Part shown: positions 40,243 through 52,362 of the stretch, one piece after another | How the letters are laid out: every line of letters starts with the position of its first letter | Position numbering within the stretch: position 1 is the first letter of the stretch | Origin: Callipepla californica brunnescens | Taxonomy: Eukaryota; Chordata; Aves; Galliformes; Odontophoridae | Assembly (NCBI GenBank): GCA_023055505.1 | Contig: JALIRH010000004.1 | Location: forward strand, 40,119,502 to 40,183,501 | Length of the DNA stretch: 64,000 bases | Reading direction: 5' to 3' | Notes under the pieces: generated by a model | What the model was told of the DNA's origin: nothing | Database searches by the model: none | Seen by the model: only the letters and a program-made list of their open reading frames with translations | Position numbers and translations under genes: made by a program

Positions 40243-41090
40243 AGCATGCTTCAACTTGTCAGGAAAGGAAGGCAAGAGACTGGCAAGGCTGAATCAGGAC
40301 CGGCTAGTCAAACTGGGAAGCAACAAGAAAATGCACATGCAGTGGAAGCAGAGGCAGGAACTCTGGCTGGAGAATAGGGATGCTACTACGCTGTGTAGGG
40401 AAGGGGTCAGGAAGGCCAAGGCCCAGCTAGAACTGAACTTGGCAAGAGGTACAAAGAACAAGAAAGGTTTCTATAGATATGCAAGCCAGAAAAGGAAAGT
40501 CCAAGAAGGAATACCTTCCTTGGTGAATGATACAGGCAGGCAAGTAACAACAGACAAAGGGAAGGGTGAGGTACTCAACAACTTTTTTTTGCCTCAGTGT
40601 TTACCAGTGACTACTCTACACATACCCGTCAAGTGGATGATTTTGAAAGTGGGAACTGGGAGAGTGAAGCTATTCCTGCTTTAAGCAAAGACCAGGTTCA
40701 CAATCACCTGAGGTACCTGAATTTGCCATGGGTCCCAACAAGGTGCATCTTAGTGCTGAAGGAATTGGCTCATGTAGTCATGAATCCACTCTCAGTGATG
40801 TTTGAAAAGTCATGGTGTTTGGGTGAAGTTCCTAGTGACTGGAACAAAGGCAATGTCACACACATTTTTAAGAAGGTAGAAGGGAAAGTATTTTATGGTA
40901 TGCATGATGAAGCAATGCTACAGGTTGTCCAGAGAGGTGGTGGATGTCTCATCCTTGGAGACATCCAAGGTCAGGCTGGAGTGGGCTCTGAGCTACCTGA
41001 TCTAGCTGTAGGTGTCCCTGTTCATTGCACAGAATTAGGATTACATGACCTTTAAGGGTCCCTTCCAACTTAAACAATTCTATGAATATG
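40243..41090 (+). mobile_element. CR1 LINE, endonuclease-RT linker joined to 3' end
   Basis: Translation of 40243-40680 gives the CR1 ORF2 region before the RT: RKAKAQLELNLARGTKNKKG, FYRYASQKRKVQEGIPS and KGKGEVLNNFF. A second frame at 40620-40889 gives GNWESEAIPALSKDQVHNHL, FEKSWCLGEVPSDWNKGNVT and HIFKK. Near 40889 the sequence jumps to the CR1 3' region (GTCCAGAGAGGTGGTGGATG, then GGGTCCCTTCCAACTTAAAC and the terminal CAATTCTATGAATATGATAATG). Most of the RT is therefore deleted. It is a pseudogene copy. Confidence 0.9.
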
Positions 41091-43132
41091 ATAATGCTAA
41101 GGTGGCCCACAGAACTTATACTTGAGCTGAGCTTGACATTTGTTGATTAACTAAGGGTACTGTAATGAAGGTAATGAGGAATTACAGAAGTAAGAAACAA
41201 ATGTATTGAAATGTGTTTTCACTATGTCCTTCACAGGTTTTGCATGTTGGCTTGCTTTGTTTCAAGCTCTCTCATAAGGTGCTTGGTTTCCTACCCATGT
41301 GTATAGCACATAGAATGTGAGATTTGTAGTCCAGGATGAATTTTCTTTTATTTTTTATTTTCCTTACCTCATGTCAGTCAATGTGCTTTGTCCTTTTGCT
41401 TTCCAAGGGAATTTTTAGGTTATTCTAAGTAGTTTAGCTTTATTAGACTAATTATTTATCTTAATCAGTCTAATTATTAGCCTTACTGAAATATACATTG
41501 CCCCAAAGAGTAATGAAAATGAGGAACCAGAGCAGATCTGAGGTATTGGTGGGCATTGGTGCAGGCCAGTACAAACAGATTGTTGTGCTTATAAATGAGA
41601 AAATGGGAATGCTGCTCTGGACAGGCTCTCTGCTTCTTGCCTAGGGTTGGAGATTCAAGATATGAATCTTTCCTATAATAGTAGTAGGCCTCACTGCCTC
41701 TTTATCATATCTCCGTGGCAAAGCAAGATAAAAACCACCCACCCTGGGTCTTTCCTTCACCTGTTTCTTTCAGTCCTACTCAATCTGATTTCTTCTTGTT
41801 TTAAGTGAAAAGAACTCTAATTGATATCAGAAGTGCTACTTTCAGTAGAGACATGTGTGCAGTGTTCAAAGCCCTGGAACCAGAAGAGTCCTGCACAGCT
41901 GGAGAACTCAGTAGATCTCTGTGAGTCAGCTGGGTTTCACTACTTGCTGAGGTCTGTGTTACTGCAGGGAACCTTCAAGAGGTCGGGAGTAGTACTCACA
42001 CTTTGCCTTCGTTTCTGTTCTATTACTCTCTTCCACTCCAGCATCTCCTCTGTCCATCTTTTTGCAGCACCTGCAGACATTGCTTTCTCTGCTCCATCTT
42101 TCTTCATCTTTTCACTCACATCAAAGAAGTCTGCAGTTCACTGTGTTTTCACAACATCATGGTATTGCTTTCTTCAATCCCATTAGTTTTGCTAAAAGGC
42201 ACTCAAACCAGAAACAAAAGAGTTGTGCCAAAGAAGTGATTTCTTCTGGAAAACAGTTTTATCCAGTTGCTGATTGCCATATTGTTGTCTAATGTTCAGC
42301 CACCTGAGTATTCCTTCACTTTGTAGGCATGATAATTTTCTGTGTGGATCTATTGGTTTGGTATGACTTCTCAGGAGTGTTCGCAAATCTTAATGTCTTA
42401 ATATTCCCCAAGGGAGAGGCAACACAGATTATAAATCCCTAATTATTTTATGAGTTCTGAAGTATCTAGATTGGAAGGTGGACAAACATTTCTGTATATT
42501 ATCTCACGTTCCACTGGGAGCTTATTTACTGTGGAAATCAGCCGAATGCACGAATAGCCCACGTAGGTCAGCAGCAAGCAATAGAGGGTATCCAACATCG
42601 TAAAACTGCAATTTTTATGTCTGAATGTATGAGTTCTTTAGAACAGTACCAGGGGATATTGTGCCTAACAGTTGATCAGTCTAGTGAAACAACTGTGAAA
42701 CAAGGATCTGAACCTCTGGTGGCAAAGGGACTTGCATCATTTTCTGTCTTGAGTATGACTGCCTGTTCATGAAGTGGGGCTTTAGTGGAGAAACAGCATG
42801 CTTTAAATAGATTGTTCATACAGAATTGAAATGAATCTCTGGGAAGTTATTTGCATTCTTTTGTTGCCTGTGTCAAAACCTGTAGAAGATATTCTTGTTT
42901 GATCTGGTACATTTTGAACTCTACCCTAATTGGGACATTCCAGTTATGGGCAAGAACACACCTTCTGTTTTATCTGTTTATTTCTTGCCTTGTATTTCTT
43001 CAGAGAATGATCACTGCTGAATGGTCTACACGTGATTTCATTGATGAGATACTCCTGGTAATTAATGAAGCAATTTTAGATGTAGTAAGACAGACTTTTC
43101 TAACCTTTCCAGTAGAGTCCTTCTTCTCTGGC
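41091..43132. other. Intergenic, no gene seen
   Basis: Unique sequence between the CR1 and the solo LTR. The open frame at 41821-42186 has no recognised homology. Confidence 0.5.
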
Positions 43133-43386
43133 TGTCATGGTTTTATGATTTTTTGGTACTGGTATTCCACATCATGGCATCATGTGGTGCATTGGGAGTC
43201 AGGGAGAACTACATTCCCCAGAGGACTTTGCAATGCTTTGTATTTTTTCATGTGTTTTCCGCTCAGAGGGAACAGATAAAAACTCTCTGCGGTCACGGGA
43301 TGCTCTCTTTCCTCTAGGATCACTTGGGAGTGGGTGCTCGCTGCCGTCCGCCTTCAGCGTTAGCGTAAGGCCTTCAGTTTATCGGG

Positions 43387-43435
<49 letters not shown>

Positions 43436-43680
43436 GTTTTGTTTGATTCATTGGGCTTAATTCCAAATTGTATTGCATTATATTGTGTTATTTACTTCCT
43501 GGTGTCTTATTTAGTAAATTAGCTTTTCCCCCTCAGATCATTGCCGCTGTTTTGTTTCGGGGCTTATCTCCCTTTTTCCCTTTTCCCTTTCCCCCTTCCC
43601 CTTGTCTGGGGTGTGGGCCTGTGGGTCTCCTTCCTCGGTTGTCGCGGGGCCGGGCCGAACCAGCTCACAAACCCCTGACA
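43133..43680 (+). mobile_element. Solo LTR of an endogenous retrovirus, intact ends
   Basis: A 548-bp LTR beginning TGTCATGGTTTTATG and ending AACCCCTGACA, with inverted TGTCA/TGACA termini. The 5-bp sequence CTGGC lies directly before (43128-43132) and after it (43681-43685): a perfect target-site duplication. It has a TATA-like AGATAAAAA at 43274-43282, a (CT)21 tract at 43389-43430 and a pyrimidine-rich 3' half. No primer-binding site or viral gene adjoins it, so the internal region was lost by LTR recombination. A 5-bp duplication fits an ERV-L- or ERV-K-like family; the exact family is not certain. Confidence 0.9.
43389..43430. repeat. (CT)21 microsatellite inside the solo LTR
   Basis: 21 uninterrupted CT units. 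The related LTR at 32158-32713 has only a short GAGAGGG at this place, so the repeat expanded within this copy or its subfamily. It is likely to be length-polymorphic. Confidence 0.95.
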
Positions 43681-43685
43681 CTGGC

Positions 43686-46600
43686 AAAAGGCCTTTTTTT
43701 GATCTTTCTGTTGTATCAGCCCAGTCTAATCAATGAAACAATACGGGAGGATAAAAACACAGTGTATCTTTTATAATTTAGACTGGAGAAACTCAGGGCA
43801 AATCATTGCTGCTTCTTTTCAGAACAAATTTTCTGAGAGGAGTTGAGTTCAGCATTTACTATTTTGGAGATTAAAATGGATCACTAAAATGCAGTCATCT
43901 TTTTGCTTCCTCCTTATCGAAGTATTTGATTACCATTTGATGGCTGAAGGGCATCACAGTCAAAAACCCATTGCTTCTCAGTGTTGTATCCTTTGCAAAG
44001 AAAAAGCTGAGTTCAAGACCTGCCCCAGCATTCATACCTACTCTCAGCCTCTTTTTGAGAGGTTGAGGAGTATTAAGAGTTGAACATAGCTGTACTGAGG
44101 GCATACCCACAAGTGATGCCAGATGGAATTGAACTAGTTCAAAAGTGTCTAAGAGTACTTCTGCTGGGAAACATAGTTCTTTAAAAAATGAGGGCATACA
44201 TTTCCTGTACAGTTCTTTGCTATGGCAAAAATGAATAAGTCAGTATATTAAATATGTAAAACTTGTATTTAGTTCTGCTTCACATTAGCAATGATGGTAT
44301 CCTGCATAGGAATTTATTTTTACATTCAGGATTTCTCACAGAAGGCTTGTTTTAGAAGAGTTAAAATTCAACCCATTCTTTTTCTGATTTTTGTGTCCTT
44401 ATCACCAATCCTGACATTTTATTGATGAGATATAAATATGAAAATCTACAAGCTAAAACTCAGAAAAAGAGCTTTTTTAAGGCTTATTTTTCCCACTGTT
44501 AAACTGTTCTGTCCTCCTTATCCTACAAAACAAGCAAGCACTAGAAGGGAAGAATTAATCAACAGCAAACCAAGTAATATAAAGGGAGACATTATTTTTC
44601 ACCTGTCCTTTTCAGAAGGGTAATTGAAAGAGACAGAAGTCAACTATATTTAGTATACTAAAACAATGTACAGTACTGTGAGTTCCCAATCCTAATGAAT
44701 CAAATATAGTTATTTAAAATCTTCCCATTGTGAATCCAAGGAGCAATAATAAACAAAAGCTTTATTTCTAGAGTTGCTATTTAGTAAACTCTAAAATAAT
44801 TTCCAAAGATAAAAGGATGTCTTTAACGCTCTATGCATTGTGGCTTCAGGTTGGATTTTTTCTGTTCAAAAAGTTTATCACCAAAATTTCTTTTCTTCAT
44901 TGTTCAGGCATTTAAAACGCACATTTAGACCTGTCAAGTCCTATAGTCAAGGAATGAGACTCATTCAGTTGATTCCTGTCTTGCACATTTCTATGAATAG
45001 TCAGAGAGTAAATTCACATTGCAGCTGAGCCAATCTAATGGTTACATGGGGTCCATAACACAGTTCCAGTTCCTTTGTTGCCCAGTTTGTTTTGCTGGAG
45101 TTGTTCATTTGAGCCTCTGGTGAGTTAGCTTAACTTGCAGAGTACAACCTTTCTCAAAAATTAGGGTTTGTGTTTTTGTTGCTTGTTTATTTTTGGACAT
45201 AAAAAATAAACAAGAACCGTTTCATCTAAGGAATAACTTTTTTCCTGGCCTCTATTATTTTCATTTCATCTGTTACTGGGTTGGATGTAAATCATTCAGG
45301 TGCTGATCAGAAGGAGCTGATGGGCAGCTCTGCATACCCATCCCATCTTATGAGTCATATATTGCTTTCTCAGAAGTTCCCTTCTGCTTTCAGACTAGCC
45401 AAGTACTTGATCAAGTCACATCACTGATATTTTCCTATGGAGAAATATAAATAAGCAGCATGTGGAAGTCAGTTATGGAAAGCAAACTTTCACAGGCCGA
45501 AAGGAGAAATGAAGTACTACAGTAATCTCAAATTTCACAATTGCTTCTAGTAGTGGAGCCTCAAGCACTGCTAGGTGCTGTCACTCAGACTTGCACTTGT
45601 GCTACACTTCAGTGTTGTTCTCATCACCAGTTAAAGCAGTCACAATGTTAATTCTAGAATGTCCATTTCAAGCTGTTAACTTTTGTAATGAGAAGCGTTG
45701 GGTTGGAATGTGATGAACTGATTTAGAATAGTTTCCAGTGAAATGCGTGTGCTAGCCCTGTGAATGCAAGAGACATGCACTGCAAACTGTTTATATGGAA
45801 GGAACGATCACTTTTCTCGTAGGCCACTCTTTATGGTTCTTGCATTCTAATAAAACTACACTCATACAAATTGTTCATGAAATGAACGGGTATTAAGCCT
45901 ATGAAGTGGACATGATGTTGTCTTTCACTGTAAAATTGAAAGAAAACAAAATACCCATCCTTACATACAAAAGCAGTGGCCCCCAGGAAAGTATCTTTGT
46001 GTTGGAAGGATAATGAGAGCCTTAAGAAATTGAGGCCTTCATCTAAAACGTGCATGTCTGAAGCTTTGTGTGTTATAATTATGAAGGGAAGGTATTCTTC
46101 CCACAAGGATATTACCTGTTTGAGACAAATTACAAAGAATGTGGAAGATAAAATCAGTCCTTATGTTTTAACTAGTATTGATTGGGGTTTCTAAAGATTT
46201 CCATGGACTGCTTGATAAAGTAGAAAGGACAAAGGAGAATTTTCCACATGCTGGCTTTGCAGAAACATGTTCTATATTTGATTGTGCTATTGAGTGCAGC
46301 AACACAGTATACAAAACATTTGGGATCAATAATGATTTTGTATATCTTTCTTCCAAAGAATTCGATCTGTTCTACAAACACTGAGCCTCACAGACTCTGT
46401 AGGAGGAGCTCATATCTAGAAACTAGGTACTGTCTTCCTTTAAAGACAGGAAAACAGGACTAGAGATGCTGTTCAGCTTGCTCAGCATCACATGCTAAGT
46501 CAGATGCTAAACTGCTTATAAAATCCCTAGCCATTGCATGTCACTTTCTCTTCTGCTCTCTCATACAAATCTTGAAAAGCTCCCGATTCATCATCCAGCT

Positions 46601-49600
46601 AAATAATTTAGGGGCAATTTTAATATCTTATGGAGGCCCTGTGAAGTAAAACAGCCTCAGTCAATTCAGTCAAATGTAAGGATTTGTCTTGTAGTGGGAT
46701 TTATACAGTATCTTCTCTAAACCCCTTTTCCTGCCAGAAATTAAGGGTGGGATAGGTCTTGGATTATCTCTTCTTGATCAGTTGCCTGTAAGTACCAGTC
46801 ATTGCACTGAACTCATTGTCTGGCCTTTCCTGGCCTGGGAATTACATTAATCACCTTAAGACGGCAAATTCACATGGCTGACAATGCACTGGAGCCTACT
46901 AATGTTTAAAATATAATTACCTAGGAGGACAGGAAATGGTTGACTGACTAGGTTCTGTCATCGCTGTAATTATAATGCTAGAACTTCTCTGGTGTTACAG
47001 AGAGCAGAAGTTAGCACATTTCTGCCTCCTTGTCTGAAGAAAACTTTTTCTACTTACAGCAGTGTGCTGGAAGTGAGTGTGATGCTGTGTTTGGTGTCTG
47101 TCGCTGAGACTGGCTTCAATTTGGACCCATCTTTTGTACTTCTGCATAAGGAATTGGGAATACTTGTAGTCTGCTTCTGGGAAGCCCTTTGTGCTTTATA
47201 GATGAAGAATGCAATGAAAATTTTGATTGCTTAACTATTTCAACTAGTAGCACAATCCTTCATGTTGTGTTCCTGAAATCTTCCGCTTTGTACAAATGGG
47301 AAAGTGAACTGGTGTTTATTTTCTTTGCATTTTGAGGATCTTTTCAAAACCATACCTGCTACTTTTACAGTAAGCTGCTAGTACACCATGAGTGTAAGAC
47401 CATAATACTGAAATAATTACTTACATTTTGTTATTTTTTTTTAGTCAAGCCCTGACTGCAGTCAGTTCATCCGTTTATGGGATAAATTCACAAGCTGTAT
47501 ATATTCATAGAGGGTATTTTCTGAAAGTGGAAAACTAACAGTGTTCATCATAACGTATAAAAGCTGTAGATGTCTTCTGCTGATGTGCAAGTTCAGTTTA
47601 AAATGTAGGTGTTTTGTAATGCTAATATAAAAGCCATGCTTCACTTTCTGGGGGTAGGGAGGGGAAACAAAACTGGTGCCTTTTGAAATTTCAAGGGGGG
47701 AAATTATATTTCAGGAAAGGGTTTGAAACAGATGCTCAAGTATTGTAAGGAATGCAAACTAGTGTCCAGCATTCCTAGATCTGTCAGTATTGAATGTAGC
47801 CTCACTGTGTAGGCATTCCAACACTCTTCTGTACGATGTGTAATTAATGAATTACAGAAGTGTGTTCTGTCTTCGTCTTCTCTCTGCTTGCTATAGCAGC
47901 ATAGAAAGAAGTTGACCTTTCATGTTACCTCGAGTTTTAATAGCTTTATATGCTTTGCTGTATGTAAGAGCAAGAGTGGGAACAGTAGAGTTTGTGGAAG
48001 TCTGTTGTTCCAGGAAAGGAGGAGGAGCCCAGGGGAGATTGGGGCTGGGATGTGGAACTAAAAACTGAGGAAGATTAAACATAAATTCTATGTTTGAGAC
48101 TAGATGCTGACCATCCCTTCTCCCCTTCCCTCTGGAGGTCTGTCACGATTCAGACACAGCAGGGCTGGCAATAAGGTATGCAAAACACCCTCCCACCTGA
48201 CTGAGGAAGACTGTGGCCGTGTCATATGTGAAGCAGTGTGGGCTGCAGTGGATCCGAGGTGTTTGGAGACCAAGGGTGGCACTGGGAAGTGACAGCCTGT
48301 GTGTCCATTCAGATCTGCAGGTCCCTGAGAGAAGTGTGCTGCCTGGAATCTGGTCATCTAAGTGGTTACAGTAAGGCTTAGTCAATGTTTTTTTATTGTA
48401 GGAAAGCCTTGGATTTTACATGCAGAAGAAATCCCCTTCACCTGAGTTACAGCTTCTGCTTAACTCTACTTGCAAGTCTGTAAAGGCACTTGAAACTTCT
48501 CAGTATTTTGATCCTCTGCTTAGGTCTCTCTAGACCTACATCACAGCTCTGGCTTACAGACTGCCAAGCTTTTTAAAACTTTATGAAGTTATAAACTTAT
48601 ATAAGCTATATATTTACACTGGTAGCATTCCATATGCGAGAAGCATCTGAGAAGGCACATTGTAAACACATAGTCAGTTACTTTTTAAATATATATCTCA
48701 GCCGCAGGTTTGCCTTAGAACTACAGAACTCCGACCACTGTGAATTTGGGAGGCAGGCTGGTGTTGCTTAAGGCAGATCAGTTTCTGTATTGGGTAAATG
48801 ATTTCACAGGTATTTGGGAGGATTTGAGGGAGAGACATGAGAGTCTTTCATGTTAGCTGAAAGTGCCTCCATGTATCTCAGCTTGCTGTGCATCCAACTC
48901 ACTAAGTGCACAAAATACACAGTTACTATGTAGAGCACTGACTGGATCTGGGCAGAGTCCATGGATTTCCATTTTCTCTGCCATGCTAAACCTCTTCAGT
49001 TTAAAATTTATTTTCCCTTATACATTTATATTCTGTAGCTGCTTGTAAATCTTCTAAGTGTGCCCAGTTCAAGTCTCCTCCACAAAGAGTATTCAAATAA
49101 ATGTAGCCATGGGCTTTTGTCCACCTGAAAGTTGTGGCACCTCAGTTATTGCTGAAGTGTGTACTGGCCTTTAGTCTACTGTGCCACAATTCAAATAAAC
49201 CAAACAGTGTGTTTATCTAAGAAATCATCATACACATTCACGACTCAAAGCCAGGTCCTACAAATAAATAACAGGTCTTGACTGACTCAGGTGGAGATGG
49301 GCAATGTAGAAGAAAAATGTTTCAGTAAGTTGAGGAAAACCCAAAGAAGGCCATCGGGGTTGAGTGATTATATTGAAGGGAGGTCACTTAAAGCTGCTGA
49401 AGAGGAACTTTGCCAATAGGGAAGTCAGAAAGGAGTTAGAAATTGGATTGGCCTCAGGACCCAGACTTGGTTGCAGTGAACACAGTAGTAGGGGAGCACA
49501 TGACTATGGTCAGGGTTGTGGACAGAACTTAAAGATCAGTCATGATTTGAATGTTTGGTTTTTAAGTAATATTTGTGCTCTCAGTTAAACTCCTCAGCTT

Positions 49601-52107
49601 CTGGCCTCGTTCTTGCATTAGCAAGGATTAATGAGGATTGAGCTCCTTGTTAATGAGAAGCAAGGGGACCGGCAGGCTGGGAAGAGCTGTGGGGCTTTGG
49701 TCCCAGTGCACGAGCCTGGGCAGTCAAGAGTACAGGGGTCTGCTGGCTGAACCAGACACCTGGCACTATATTTCAGAGGCCTTAAGATAGAAAGAATAAG
49801 CAATTGATCATCATGTACACCCTTATTTTGCTTTTCTGTGGGGTTAGGAGCTTGAGGGGATAGGAAGCGAATCATCTGTGGCCAAGGAGGTGTCCATGCG
49901 GGCATGAGCTGAGCAACGACCACGAGCATGCCATTGGAGGGCAGCATTGCTCAGACACAAAGCAAGATTCCTTTCAGCTTTGTCATGCATCCCCATGGAG
50001 GGTCTCCTTCTGAAGAATTCTGTGGGCTAGGCTCCTAGGCTGCCTGGCTCCTGGATGCAATGCCAGGTGAACTGTGAGGTGCCAGACTCTGAGGGGATGG
50101 CACGGGGCACAGCCTGTGCAGTCACTGCTCCCTGGGAAGCTCAGAGGACTCTGCTGTCCTTGAGCTAGTTCATTCATGCCTTTTGTCTTCCCGTGTCTTA
50201 AAAAGATAATTAGAAGGAACTGGGGGCCATTTGCTCAAGTTACTTTTAATTCCCGTGGTGGCTGTAATGAAGTGTGTACTGCACATCTATTTTACTAAAG
50301 TAGTGTATAAAGACGCACTTGACTTGCTTTTGCTCTGAAGATGAGAAAGGACAAGTTGTTAAGAAAACAGGTATGCTGTTATCTGAACCTTCAAACAGAT
50401 CCCCCAGCCCAACTGGGCCAGCCTCATTCCTTGGAAGAACTGACAATTTTAGACCTTCCAAGATCATGGAGATTTGAAGTGGTTCCTTTTCCACTTCAGC
50501 ACCAACCTTACATGGCTGCAGGGTTTCTCTCAGAGCAGACACATGGCTTGGTTACCTCCTCAGTCATAGCAGTAAAGGTGTGCTAGCGTGCAAGAGAAGC
50601 TTCCACTAGAGGAAATGAGCTAGAAATTACCCTTACCAACAAACAAGTGCATTTAAGATTTCCTTTTTATAACACTGAAAGGTGCCATTCCCTCATGACT
50701 CAAGTGGGGATTTGGGTGTTCACTTTCACGTGTTGCCTGGCCTGTCTAATACTGCATATCTGAGGCTCTCATTGAGATCTCATTGATGTTCTCACTTTCA
50801 ATTCCTGTTGTATTGCATGGAAGGCCCATGGTTGCAGCACACGTACAAATGTATTTTTTTTTCTTATTTCCTGAGCAATCAGCTTCTCAAAACTGCTGTC
50901 CATGGAATCTCTGTCCCCTGTCACTTGCAGAACCACCAACAGGGATTTAAATCAAGCTCTTTCTCTGTGTCAGAAGAGTACATAACTCCCAAGCTGGAAT
51001 GTGTTTTGATGCTGAGATTACATTGGAGCTTTCAAGCTAGATATGTTTTATATAAAGTAATTATGCAGTCTTATGTTTAAGATACCCACTCAAGCTTTGG
51101 TCTTTGATCTAGGAAATGCTTATTTCCCCAAGTGGAACAGCGTCAGTAGGAGAGATTCATACCTCAAACAGCTTTATTGCTTCAGGTCTGGGGTGCTATC
51201 CTGGGAGGCTGAAAGCAGTGCTGTTCACTTCCAAGTGATCTACCTAAATGTTGCATATTTTGAATAAAAGTCAAGGGTGAAAATGAAGAAAGTTGGCAGC
51301 AGCAGTTTTGTAACAGTTTAGACTTTCATTTTCTCCACATTTTTTGAGAAGAAGTTGCCAAAACAATTTGCTTCAATACAGAAAAAATGCTTTTTCTTTG
51401 TCATGGAAAACTTAGAAATGTACTTAGTCTGGATCAATATGTTTTTTTTTCCTCTTCTTTTGTTATGGTTCATGTGGTAAATAATTTTCTCAAAAATGGT
51501 CTCAGGGATGTGTGCAGGGATTCATTGAGCTGAAAACTGTTTATACTTTTACTAAGCTTTGGTCACTGGATTTGGCATTGTATGTCAAAGCTTTGATAGG
51601 CATGACAGCATTATGATATATTTTTGTCCTTGTTGATTGATCCAACATCCTCTGCTAGAAGGAAAGAGAATTACATTCCTTTTCACATCCAGCAGACATA
51701 TAGGACACAAAGGGATACAAACAGTGAGAAGGAATAGAAATGAATTCTTAATATTTGTGAATCATATGCCTTTATGTTGTTTTTCCATCCTTAACTTTTT
51801 CCTCTAGATTTTTTTTTTATGTGGAGCTCAGTATGCTTGAAGTATTAGAGCAGAGGTAACTGAGGAATGGATACTCTTGCTTATAGGATCAGGGGCACCA
51901 GCTTAGCATGAAGGCACCCTATCACTGATACAGTTTTTCTTCACTGTTCTGCAGTTCAACAGAACTTTGAAGCCCACATATGTGAATAACTAGATTAAAT
52001 TTTGAATTATCTTTTACTGAAAGGAAACCCATTTTCTATTTATCCAACAGTGCTCTGAAATACTAGATATTTCAGAGATGTGAAGACAGAACACCTCATC
52101 CTTAGTT
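43686..52107. other. Intergenic, gene-poor
   Basis: Mostly AT-rich unique sequence, with no CR1, LTR or mariner recognised. It contains a relatively GC-rich patch at about 49620-50180 of unknown nature and a smaller one at 48100-48360. Short open frames here (for example 44840-45028, 45831-46384, 48100-48385 and 49618-50177) show no recognisable domain. Confidence 0.5.
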
Positions 52108-52362
52108 ATTGCGGTAGGACTTGAGGGAACTGCATGGAGCTGTGTCAAGGGAGGATCAACCTGTGGATAAGGAAAAGGTTCTGCACCAGAGGGTGGTGGG
52201 CATGGAACAGGCTGCCCAGGGCAGTAGGCACTGCCCCATGTTGCTGGAGTTCAAGGAGTGTTTGGACTTTTTTGGATTTTATTTGGTCCTGTATGGAGCC
52301 AGGAGTTGGACTTATGATCCTTGTGAGTCCTTTCCAAGTCAGAATATTCTATGATTCTATGA
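52108..52362 (+). mobile_element. CR1 LINE 3' end
   Basis: GGAACTGCATGGAGCTGTGT, GGATAAGGAAAAGGTTCTGC, ACCAGAGGGTGGTGGGCATGG and AACAGGCTGCCCAGGGCAGT, ending TATTCTATGATTCTATGAAC at 52343-52362 with the diagnostic ATTCTATG tandem terminal repeat. 5'-truncated. The short open frames across it are by-products. Confidence 0.92.

Noticed and set aside
40256..41055. Two open frames of more than 140 codons as genes
   Set aside because: The sequences match the CR1 ORF2 linker and CR1 3' UTR; no introns or promoter.
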